Assembly (NCBI GenBank): GCA_015060455.1
Contig: SUYM01000011.1
Coordinates: 1 to 64,000, forward strand
DNA from: Bacteroidales bacterium
GTDB lineage: Bacteria; Bacteroidota; Bacteroidia; Bacteroidales; UBA932
DNA: 64,000 bases
Direction: 5' to 3'
The translations under genes and the position numbers were made by a program. Shown here in pieces: positions 51,532 to 59,515 of the stretch; positions within the stretch are counted from its first letter, which is position 1, and every line of letters begins with the position of its first letter. The notes under the pieces were generated by a model, which ran no database searches, was not told the DNA's origin, and was given only the letters and a program-made list of their open reading frames with translations.

Positions 51532-52206
51532 ATGTCTTATAAGGAAAATTACCCTTCACGTCTGCTCGAAGATGCAGTGGAGGCGATCAGTTCCCTTCCG
51601 GGAGTAGGTCGCAGAAGCGCACTGCGTCTGGCTCTGCATCTTCTCAAGCAGCCGGAGGAAAACGTACATCATTTCGCACAGGCCATCGTGAATCTTCGTG
51701 ACGATGTCCGCTACTGTCGCCAGTGTCGCATGATAGCGGATGAAGACGTCTGCTCCATCTGTGCGGACCGGTCTCGTGACCACAATATCATCTGTGTGGT
51801 GGAGAGCGTCCGAGATGTCATGAGCATAGAGAACACCGGGCAGTATCATGGCGTATATCACGTGCTTGGCGGCATCATTTCACCGATCAACGGCATCGGC
51901 CCTTCTGATCTGACCATCAGGGAGTTGGTTCAGAGAGTGGCGGCTATGGTCGGAGATGTCCCGACTACGCCTGACATGACAGATGTATCGCCAGATGCGG
52001 CGGCAACCCAACCTGAAATCATTCTGGCGCTCAGCGGCGATGTCGAAGGGGAAACCACTTCCTTCTATATATACAGACAACTTTCAGGATATAATGTAAA
52101 GGTCACCTCCCTTGCCCGCGGATTGGGCTTCGGAGATGACCTTGAATATGCGGATTCGCTGACTCTCGGCCGCTCCATTGCAGCCCGTCAGCCGTTCAAT
52201 CCTTAA
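51532..52206 (+). CDS. recR: Recombination mediator protein RecR
   Basis: A 224-residue RecFOR protein for loading RecA in gap repair. It has the helix-hairpin-helix (AISSLPGVGRRSALRLALHL), the four-cysteine zinc finger CRQCRMIADEDVCSIC, and the Toprim domain (IICVVESVRDVMSIENTGQY, VLGGIISPINGIGPSDL). The stretch between residues about 142 and 160 (VPTTPDMTDVSPDAAATQPE) is a low-complexity insert within the Toprim domain not usual in RecR. The C-terminus SLARGLGFGDDLEYADSLTL is canonical. It overlaps the convergent phosphoesterase by 4 bp. Confidence 0.96.
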   Translation: MSYKENYPSRLLEDAVEAISSLPGVGRRSALRLALHLLKQPEENVHHFAQAIVNLRDDVRYCRQCRMIADEDVCSICADRSRDHNIICVVESVRDVMSIENTGQYHGVYHVLGGIISPINGIGPSDLTIRELVQRVAAMVGDVPTTPDMTDVSPDAAATQPEIILALSGDVEGETTSFYIYRQLSGYNVKVTSLARGLGFGDDLEYADSLTLGRSIAARQPFNP

Positions 52207-53621
52207 AGTTCGATAACTTCCTTCCACTCGTTTCCGAACCTGTCCTTGATCAGGATGGTTACAGTCTTTGCGTTTTCAGAAGGCTTGGCGGCAAAATAAT
52301 GGTCTGATGCGATGGTCTGTCTGTAGTCAGGAATCTTGTTGCCGGTCCTGGCGTAGGTCGCAGTAAGTTCGGCAATATGCACAGGTGAATATTCTTTAAC
52401 TTTTTTCATGCTGCCCATCGCCTTGCCGTCTTCCAGCCATTCCACACTCCAGCAATCGTCATAGTCCCAGAGGTTTATCACTATGCAATCGGGATTCTCA
52501 CGTGTTTCACCCGGACGAAATACCTGATATTGATAATCTTTTTCTTTTCCGACAGATTTATAATACCAGCTGAGCCTACCGTCCTGCTTTGTATAGACCT
52601 TATATCCGCTCGGGGTGCCGTCGATGCAGTGATATATATCCCACCAGGTCCCGCAGATTGCAGCGAGGTTGTGCTCAGTCACATCAGGGCCGTATTGGAA
52701 GTTTCCGCTGATGTGGTTGTGGCCTGAGATGAAGGTGACCTTATGACCTGAGAGTGCGTCAAGAAGTTTTTCGTGGTTGGTGATCATCCTGGCAGGGCCG
52801 TCGTACCTGTGGTAGCGTCCGTTGATAGGGGAGTGCTGAACCACATAGATGTCAGCATCGTCGGAAATGTATTCCATCAGTCCTCCGACCCAATCCACTA
52901 TGCCATCAGTATATCCTTCTTCGTAAGAACTGCGTGCATGATAGATGATGTTGTCCAGCATGAGGACAAGATCTTTGCCGATATGGAACGCGTGGTTTTC
53001 CGGTCCGAAATTCTGATTGTATATCTCTATCGACTGGATGTCGTTTGTATATTGTCTGTTATGGTCGTGGTTGCCTGGTACCACATAGAAAGGGAAACCT
53101 GTCCGGGTAATTTCCTTTTTCCAGTTCTCCATGAGCGGATATACGTCAAAGCAGATGTCCCCAACTGCAATTCCCACCACCTGGTGCTTCAATTCCTTCC
53201 CGGTCTTGCATATATCTTCAAGCGGTTCTCCTGAAAATTTTGCAAAATGTTTCTCGCTGCGGGGTTGCGGGTCGCCTACTGCAATCAGATGGTAGTCATC
53301 GCTTTCTCCCCCTGTCTTGATGAGGTCAAAGCGGAAATCGTCCTTGTCTGCCGCCCATTGATAGAACTGAGGATAGCCGGTCTTCCAGTCAGCGGCGTAG
53401 CCAGATGGAGTGATGATATAGACGAATTTTGCACTGTCCTCGATCTCCATCCTGAATGTTCCGTTGCGTCTGGTCTGAGAGAAGTTCTTTCCGTCAGTTA
53501 CAATGACAGAAGACATGCCCTTCTTTTCGCAGCATACCTGTCCTTTGATTTTTCTTGCCTCTGCTGACCAGCAGAATATTGTCAGACAGCAGATCAGGAA
53601 GATAGAATAAAGATATCTCAT
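52203..53621 (-). CDS. Exported calcineurin-like metallophosphoesterase
   Basis: A 472-residue phosphoesterase with an export signal (IFLICCLTIFCWSAEA). An N-terminal transthyretin-like domain (KIKGQVCCEKKGMSSVIVTD) precedes the catalytic domain with AVGDPQPR, VGDICFD, VPGNHDHN, VVQHSPING and SGHNHISG, the five metallophosphatase blocks. A C-terminal beta domain ends at KDRFGNEWKEVIEL. This three-domain form (Metallophos_N/Metallophos/Metallophos_C) is common in Bacteroidota. The substrate is unknown. It lies near a second phosphoesterase (54886) and a PUL with a phosphodiester-glycosidase-like protein. Confidence 0.88.
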   Translation of the reverse strand: MRYLYSIFLICCLTIFCWSAEARKIKGQVCCEKKGMSSVIVTDGKNFSQTRRNGTFRMEIEDSAKFVYIITPSGYAADWKTGYPQFYQWAADKDDFRFDLIKTGGESDDYHLIAVGDPQPRSEKHFAKFSGEPLEDICKTGKELKHQVVGIAVGDICFDVYPLMENWKKEITRTGFPFYVVPGNHDHNRQYTNDIQSIEIYNQNFGPENHAFHIGKDLVLMLDNIIYHARSSYEEGYTDGIVDWVGGLMEYISDDADIYVVQHSPINGRYHRYDGPARMITNHEKLLDALSGHKVTFISGHNHISGNFQYGPDVTEHNLAAICGTWWDIYHCIDGTPSGYKVYTKQDGRLSWYYKSVGKEKDYQYQVFRPGETRENPDCIVINLWDYDDCWSVEWLEDGKAMGSMKKVKEYSPVHIAELTATYARTGNKIPDYRQTIASDHYFAAKPSENAKTVTILIKDRFGNEWKEVIEL

Positions 53622-53642
53622 AGTCTTGTGATTTTATGCCTG

Positions 53643-53650
53643 CAAATTTA
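53643..53650 (-). promoter_or_regulatory. -7 box of the metallophosphoesterase gene
   Basis: The minus strand reads TAAATTTG, identical to the leu and ilv -7 boxes, 21 bp before the ATG at 53621. No clear -33 element is seen. Confidence 0.5.
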
Positions 53651-53680
53651 ATGGAAAATGTGTTTATTCGCACAGATAGG

Positions 53681-54234
53681 ATGATTATCAGCCAAAAGGG
53701 CAGTGAAAATTTTTAGAACGACCGTACAATCCGTCTGGTTTTGTCACGGTTGAGCCTTTTTCGGGGCTGGTGACGGTTCCCGGAGGGCGCACATCACACC
53801 TATCTTGCATGTTCCGTCCGTGATTTCGCCTGTTTTACGGATGCAAGGCTGCAAAATACATGCTCCGTCCGTAATTTCGCCTGTTTTACGGATGCAAGGC
53901 TGCAAATGATGTTTTTTGAGGACCTTCGTTACAATTTTCGCTGATTTTTTGTCACGGTCGTCCGGTTTTCGGGGCAGAAATACAGTTTCTGAGGACCTTC
54001 GTGACAATTTTTGCTGCTTTTTTGTCACGGTCGTCCGGCGGGTGGTGTTGTTGGGAGACCAGAGATGTTGCAGGCCTCTCATAGTGTTGGCTGGTCGGCA
54101 GTTTTTTGCGTGTGTGTCTGCCGACGGTAAAAGACAGGGCCAAGGCAGCGTAGAAAGCATGTTTGAAAATGCCGCCTTGACATACGCACAGGGAAAGCAG
54201 AGCCTGTTTTACTGTACTGATGGCGGATAATCAT
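53681..54234. repeat. MITE-like mosaic element, copy E
   Basis: Ends ATGATTATCAGCCAAAAGGG-CAG (left) and ACTGTACTGATGGCGGATAA-TCAT (right). The interior has a 51-bp unit duplicated in tandem (53811-53861 and 53862-53907, containing CCGTCCGTGATTTCGCC-TGTTTTACGG), two inverted copies of the GACCTTCGTTACAATTTTCG-CTGATTTTTTGTCACGG module (53918-53962, 53993-54032), and a block (54044-54150) related in inverted form to parts of C and D (GGTCGGCAGTTTTTTGCGTG-TGTGTCTGCCG). Confidence 0.75.
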
Positions 54235-54244
54235 TGCGGATAGA

Positions 54245-54386
54245 ATGATTATCCGTTATCCGTGCAGTGTAATATGTCAAACATCCAACTATGATCGTAA
54301 GATCGTCAATTTTCCGTCCACGTTTCGGACCATTTTCATGGATGGCAGGTCATTTTGAAAAAATCACTGTACCTTTTGCGGATAGT
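54245..54386. repeat. Short MITE-like element, copy G
   Basis: Left end ATGATTATCCG-TTATCC-GTGCAG and right end ACTGTACCTTTTGCGGATA; only about 142 bp. The interior TTTTCCGTCCACGTTTCGG followed by ACCATTTTCATGG has a partner in element D (TTTCCTGTCCACGTTTCAG at 8159). It lies directly between E and B. Confidence 0.65.
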
Positions 54387-54387
54387 A

Positions 54388-54780
54388 ATGATTATCCGCA
54401 AACGGTGCAGAAAAACTCACCTGATTACAATCTATAATCTCATCCGGGATTTGGGTACGTATTTCCGGATGAACATGGGAAATTTCGCTTTTCATCCGGG
54501 TTTCGGGGGTTGTTTTCCGGATGAAGACGTAATATTGTGGAGGGAGTCAGCAAGGTGTGGCGTCGAGATGCACAGCGGATGTCTCCATTTGACCCTGTTC
54601 AGGTATGACGGCTCGGCATGACGATGAGAAGCAAGTGCAAAAACATAGAAAAACTGCACCAGGTACCCTTCAAAACGAGGAGACCTGCAGCAGTTTTCAT
54701 GTATTTTTGCTGCAGGTCTACCGGAACTGCTGCCGGGTTATTATAATTCGGGATGCCACTGCACTCAATGCGGATAATCA
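54388..54780. repeat. MITE-like element, copy B (inverted twin of copy A)
   Basis: Left end ATGATTATCCGC-AAACG-GTGCAG and right end CACTGCACTCAATGCGGATA-ATCA. Over about 390 bp it is the near-identical reverse complement of copy A at 879-1270, including the CATCCGG module, the GTGTGGCGTCGAGATGCACA region and the CTGCACC...CTGCAGCAG part. There is no convincing gene inside. With E and G it fills the 1.1-kb gap between the two phosphoesterase genes. Confidence 0.75.
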
Positions 54781-54809
54781 GTCGGATAGTAATAAATTTT
54801 ACAGAATTG

Positions 54810-54839
54810 TTGAAAATTTCGTAATTTTATATAAATTTG
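54810..54839 (+). promoter_or_regulatory. Promoter of the purple-acid-phosphatase-like gene
   Basis: TTG (54810-54812), a 19-bp spacer and TAAATTTG (54832-54839) fit the Bacteroidota promoter; the ATG is 47 bp downstream at 54886. Confidence 0.65.
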
Positions 54840-54885
54840 CTGTTTAATATAGGACGATAGTCAGCAACACTAAACTAATATATTT

Positions 54886-56073
54886 ATGAGAAAATTTATA
54901 ACCCTGACGCTGCTTGTCTTTGCGTCATTGGGTTCATCTTTCGCACAGCAGTCAAGAGCAAAAGTGCTCTGCGGCCCATACGTGCAATCTATGTCACAGA
55001 CCGGTTTTACAGTAATCTGGACAACAGATGTTGATGCTGTCGCGTGGGTCGAGGTCGCTCCCGATGACGAGAGTCATTTCTACAATCAGGAAAGAGACAA
55101 ATATTACGACACACGCGGTCACGGTATCCATCCTATCGGAAAGATTCACAAGGTCGTGGTTGACGGTCTGCAACCGGGCACCACATACCGTTACAGGATC
55201 ATGTCGAAAGGCGTCAGCGCATACAACGGATCGGGAAATGTCGAGTACATGAAGCCGGCCGGAACTGATGTTCACAGAGGACAGCCGTTCAGGATCACTA
55301 CCTACAAGGAGGATTATGACAAACTGACCTTCGACATCTTCAATGATATCCACGGAAAGGATTCCCTTTTCAATCTCATTCTCAACGGAGCACGTCCGAA
55401 CCGTGATTTCGTGTTCCTTAACGGAGACATGACAAGCAATATCTCGAATGAAGAACTCATCGCAAAGATGTATCTCAAATCTGCGGCCAAGAGTTTCAAC
55501 GGTTCGATCCCTATGTTCGCTTCCCGCGGAAATCATGAACTCAGAGGACGTGACGCTGTAAAGTGGTTCGACTACTTTGAAACTCCGACAGGGGCTCCGT
55601 ACTATTCGTTCAGCATCGGCAAGTTCTTCTTTGTGGTGCTTGACGCCTGTGAAGACAAGCCTGACACCGATATAGAATACAGCGGCATCGTCGCATCAAG
55701 ACCATACGTCGAGCGTCAGGCGAAATGGCTCAAGGAGGTGCTTGCTTCCGAGGAGTGCAGAAACGCTGAGGTCAGAATAGCCTTCTGTCACGTGCCGCCG
55801 GAAACCAACGGCTGGTATGGTGCAGCACAGATGTGCCGTCTTCTTGTTCCGCCTCTCAATGAGGCCGGCATCGATGCCATGTTCTGCGGACACATCCACA
55901 GATGGAGAGTGGCCAATCCGGACGGCAGCATCTCAAACGCGAATTTCCCTGTGGTCTGCAACCCGAACATGCAGCGCATGGAGGTGACAGTCACACCTAA
56001 GGCAATCGAAATCAACACATTCAACACTGAGGGAAAGAGCACGAACACTCACAGGATATCGTTGAAGAAATGA
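54886..56073 (+). CDS. Exported purple-acid-phosphatase-like metallophosphoesterase
   Basis: A 395-residue exported enzyme (signal LTLLVFASLGSSFAQQ). A fibronectin-like N-terminal domain of the purple acid phosphatase type (VLCGPYVQSMSQTGFTVIWT, GLQPGTTYRYRIMS) precedes the catalytic domain with FDIFNDIHGKD, FLNGDMTSN, SRGNHELRG, IAFCHVPPE and FCGHIHRWR. These supply the two-metal site. It is likely periplasmic or surface-exposed and releases phosphate from an organic ester. It lies 153 bp before the second susC and may belong to that PUL. Confidence 0.88.
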   Translation: MRKFITLTLLVFASLGSSFAQQSRAKVLCGPYVQSMSQTGFTVIWTTDVDAVAWVEVAPDDESHFYNQERDKYYDTRGHGIHPIGKIHKVVVDGLQPGTTYRYRIMSKGVSAYNGSGNVEYMKPAGTDVHRGQPFRITTYKEDYDKLTFDIFNDIHGKDSLFNLILNGARPNRDFVFLNGDMTSNISNEELIAKMYLKSAAKSFNGSIPMFASRGNHELRGRDAVKWFDYFETPTGAPYYSFSIGKFFFVVLDACEDKPDTDIEYSGIVASRPYVERQAKWLKEVLASEECRNAEVRIAFCHVPPETNGWYGAAQMCRLLVPPLNEAGIDAMFCGHIHRWRVANPDGSISNANFPVVCNPNMQRMEVTVTPKAIEINTFNTEGKSTNTHRISLKK

Positions 56074-56149
56074 GATTGATGTCTAATATGAATATTTTGA
56101 TGGGGGGGGGTAGAAACCTAGCCCTTAATACCTTATATATAATATAGTG

Positions 56150-56187
56150 CATGGCGGCAGCCGGACTGAGTTCCGGTTGCCGCCATG
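56150..56187 (+). promoter_or_regulatory. Long perfect hairpin before the second susC
   Basis: CATGGCGGCA-g-CCGGA, a 6-base loop, then TCCGG-t-TGCCGCCATG: a 16-bp stem including one G-U pair, ending 39 bp before the susC ATG. No T-run follows, so it is not a standard terminator. A run of nine Gs lies upstream at 56102-56110. It may be an mRNA-processing, stability or regulatory structure. Confidence 0.6.
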
Positions 56188-56226
56188 TTGCGTTATGAAA
56201 CGGATAACAACACTAAAATAATTTTT

Positions 56227-59200
56227 ATGAAAAAACTTTATCTATGGACAATTCTGATCCTTTCGGCGTTCCTTGTGATGCCGATGCCAGCGTCCGCGGA
56301 GCCTATTTTTGCTCAGCAGACTGACGGCATCTCAGGAAAGGTGACAGATGAAACCGGTGAACCTATAATCGGTGCCGGCGTCATGGTGAAGGGAACAACA
56401 GTCGGTACCATTACTGACATTGATGGTTTCTACCTTATCAATGCCGCTGCCGGTCAGGTGCTTGAATTCTCTTCAATAGGCTACGTCTCCCAGGAAGTGA
56501 CAGTGGGAACAGCAAGCGTCATCAATGTCGTGCTCAAGACCGACAATGAACTTCTTGACGAAGTCGTGGTGGTCGGTTATGGAGTGCAGAAGAAGGTCAA
56601 CCTCACAGGATCAGTCAGCGTGGTCAATTCCGAGGACCTTGTGGGACGTTCATCTGCCAGCACTTCAAACCTTCTTGTCGGTGTCGTTCCTAACATGAAC
56701 GTGACAAACGACAATGGACGTCCGGGTGACGGATCAAGCATCAACATCCGTGGTGTCAACTCGATTTCCAGCAGTGCAGGACCTTATGTCCTCGTTGATG
56801 GTGTTGAGGGAAGCATTGACCGTGTAAACCCTAACGACATCGAGTCCATTTCAGTGCTCAAGGATGCGTCGTCAGCAGCGATCTACGGTGCGAAGGCTGC
56901 GTTCGGTGTGATCCTCATCACGACCAAGCAGGGTAAGGACGGAAAGGCACACGTCGACTACAACGGACGTTTCACCTTCCACTCTCCTGCGGTAAGCACT
57001 GACTTCGAGACACGCGGATACTATTCTGCTGCTATGGTTGACTATTTCTCACGTCAGTTGAAAGGTCAGAACTTTACTACTTATGACGAAGAGGACTACT
57101 ATCAGCTCTGGATTCGTCGCAACGACAAGACCGAGCATCCTGACCGTCCGTGGGTGGTTGAGAAAAACGGTCAGTACGCTTATTATGCAAACATGGACTG
57201 GTTCAATTACTTCTTTGAGAACGAGCGTCCTACTCACGAGCATAATATCAGCGTATACGGTGGTACGGATAAGATCAACTATCGTATTTCTGCCGGTTAC
57301 TACAATCAGGACGGTGTCCTCAGGCAGGGCAAGGGTGATACCTATACCCGCTACGACATGAGAGCGAAGATTGCGGCACAGATTACAGACTGGCTCAAGG
57401 TCAGCAACAATACTTCGTTCTTCCAGGACAAGTATCCGTACTACACCCGTGGTAATGTGAAGAACCTCTTTAACAAGACAGCCCTTCACGGACTCGCATC
57501 AATTCCTGCATCCAACCCGGACGGTACTCCGATCTGGAAGGTTTCAAATTACGCTGTCGTTGAACAATATAAGTTGATGAGCGGTTATGCTGCAGTGGCT
57601 GAACATGGCGGTACATACAACCAGGACGACAACAACAACTTCTCGACAACATTCGAGGTTGTCCTCACTCCGCTCAAGGGCCTCCGCATCACCGGAGACT
57701 ATACCTTCACAATGTCTGAATACAGGGCAGTCAACCGTCAGTTGCCCGTTCCTTATTCTCAGTATCCTGGTGTAGTCGAGAGCATTACTGAACTTACTGA
57801 CAAACTCACAGAGACGAGAAAGGACGGAAGAATGCATACAGCCAACGTCTATGCAAACTATTCAAGAACTTTTGCCGAGTCTCACAATATGTCCCTGATG
57901 CTCGGTGCATTCTACAATACCAGATACAATTACGACTGGTCAGCCGACCGCACAGGTCTGATCAGTGAGGAACTCAATGATTTCAATCTCGCTACAGGTG
58001 AGGAAATGTCTATCAGCGGCGGAAAGTCACGTTACATCAACAATGGTCTTTTCTTCCGTGCAGGTTATGATTACAAAGGCCGCTATCTTGTAGAGTTCAA
58101 TGCCCGTTATGACGGATCGTCACGTTTCCCTAAGGGCATCCGCTACGGCTTCTTCCCGTCTGTGTCAGCAGGTTGGAGAATGAGCGAGGAAGCATGGTTC
58201 GCCCCAGCAAAGAAGGTTGTCAGCAACCTCAAGATCCGTGCGTCTTACGGTAAACTCGGTAACAATGAGGTTTCTAACTATGGATATATCCAGACCATTC
58301 AGTCAAAAGCAGAAATCAGTTATCTCTTCGGAGGCCAGAACCTCGCATCAGGAACTTCAGTTTCGGCTCCGAACGCGTCTGACTACTCATGGGAGGTCGT
58401 TACTTCTGCAAACCTCGGTCTCGATATCAGTTTCTTCGAGAACAGGCTCAATTTCAGCGGTGACGCCTATATCCGTGATACAGACGGTATGTTCATGGCA
58501 AGTGCAGACCTCCCTGCGGTTTACGGTGCATCCGCTCCGAAGAGCAATGCTGCATCTCTCCGTACGAAGGGTTGGGAATTCATGATTGACTGGAAGGATT
58601 CGTTTGAACTGGCTGGTCAGCCGTTCCACTATTCGGTAGGATTCTCTCTTGCAGACAACGTTTCCAATGTATGTCATTACAATAATGACAACAAGACCAT
58701 CGGTACTCCATATAATGGAGAGCGTCTTGGTGACATGTGGGGTTATGTAGTTGACGGTTACTTCCAGTCAGAAGAGGAAATTGCAAACCACAGAGTGGAC
58801 CAGTCATATGTGAACTCGCTCATCAATACAAGTGCAATCGATCAGGGGCTCCACCCTGGAGACCTTAAATTCGTCGATATGGACGGTGACCGCAAGATCC
58901 TCCCTACAACATCTGCAAACGATGTGAAGGATATGGTTATCATCGGTAACTCGCTTCCAAGATTCACACATACTCTCCGCTTCTCTGCTAACTGGATGGG
59001 TATCGACTTCTCTCTCCTTTTCAACGGTGTAGGACGTCAGCACTGGTATCCGGGTGGTGATACATATCTTTTCTGGGGACCTTATTCAAGACCTTTCGTA
59101 ACATATATCCCGATGGATATTTATGACAGGATATGGTCTGAAGACAACCCGGACGCATATTTCCCACGTCCACGCGGTTGGACAGCCTATCCTGGTGACG

Positions 59201-59499
59201 GCGGTCCTCGTCAGTTGACCGTTGTCAACAACAGGTATCTCCAGAATGTGGCATACTTCCGTCTCAAGAACCTGACTCTCGGATATTCGCTTCCAAAGAA
59301 GTGGATGGACAGAATCAAGATCGAGAAGGTGCGTATCTACTTCAGCGGCGAGAACATCTTCACGCTTTCTCCTATCAAGTCGAAGTACATCGACCCTGCA
59401 ATGGCCGGTTCATCATGTACTTGGCAGACAGGTAACACAAGTGTGTATGGTTATCCTACCGCACGCGCATATTCATTTGGTCTTGACATAACATTCTAA
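56227..59499 (+). CDS. SusC-like TonB-dependent transporter (PUL 2)
   Basis: A 1090-residue outer-membrane transporter. I start at the ATG at 56227 (MKKLYLWTILILSAFLVMPM); the frame is open to 56185 but that overlaps the hairpin. The carboxypeptidase-like domain (GISGKVTDETGEPIIGAGVM, TITDIDGFYLI) is followed by the TonB box/plug segment LLDEVVVVGYGVQKKVNLTG, YVLVDGVEGSI and VLKDASSAAIYGAKAAFGVI. The barrel ends SFGLDITF. SusD follows after 16 bp with a strong AGGAGG site. The substrate is unknown; the neighbours suggest a phosphorylated glycan. Confidence 0.95.
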   Translation: MKKLYLWTILILSAFLVMPMPASAEPIFAQQTDGISGKVTDETGEPIIGAGVMVKGTTVGTITDIDGFYLINAAAGQVLEFSSIGYVSQEVTVGTASVINVVLKTDNELLDEVVVVGYGVQKKVNLTGSVSVVNSEDLVGRSSASTSNLLVGVVPNMNVTNDNGRPGDGSSINIRGVNSISSSAGPYVLVDGVEGSIDRVNPNDIESISVLKDASSAAIYGAKAAFGVILITTKQGKDGKAHVDYNGRFTFHSPAVSTDFETRGYYSAAMVDYFSRQLKGQNFTTYDEEDYYQLWIRRNDKTEHPDRPWVVEKNGQYAYYANMDWFNYFFENERPTHEHNISVYGGTDKINYRISAGYYNQDGVLRQGKGDTYTRYDMRAKIAAQITDWLKVSNNTSFFQDKYPYYTRGNVKNLFNKTALHGLASIPASNPDGTPIWKVSNYAVVEQYKLMSGYAAVAEHGGTYNQDDNNNFSTTFEVVLTPLKGLRITGDYTFTMSEYRAVNRQLPVPYSQYPGVVESITELTDKLTETRKDGRMHTANVYANYSRTFAESHNMSLMLGAFYNTRYNYDWSADRTGLISEELNDFNLATGEEMSISGGKSRYINNGLFFRAGYDYKGRYLVEFNARYDGSSRFPKGIRYGFFPSVSAGWRMSEEAWFAPAKKVVSNLKIRASYGKLGNNEVSNYGYIQTIQSKAEISYLFGGQNLASGTSVSAPNASDYSWEVVTSANLGLDISFFENRLNFSGDAYIRDTDGMFMASADLPAVYGASAPKSNAASLRTKGWEFMIDWKDSFELAGQPFHYSVGFSLADNVSNVCHYNNDNKTIGTPYNGERLGDMWGYVVDGYFQSEEEIANHRVDQSYVNSLINTSAIDQGLHPGDLKFVDMDGDRKILPTTSANDVKDMVIIGNSLPRFTHTLRFSANWMGIDFSLLFNGVGRQHWYPGGDTYLFWGPYSRPFVTYIPMDIYDRIWSEDNPDAYFPRPRGWTAYPGDGGPRQLTVVNNRYLQNVAYFRLKNLTLGYSLPKKWMDRIKIEKVRIYFSGENIFTLSPIKSKYIDPAMAGSSCTWQTGNTSVYGYPTARAYSFGLDITF

Positions 59500-59515
59500 T
59501 ACAGGAGGATATACT

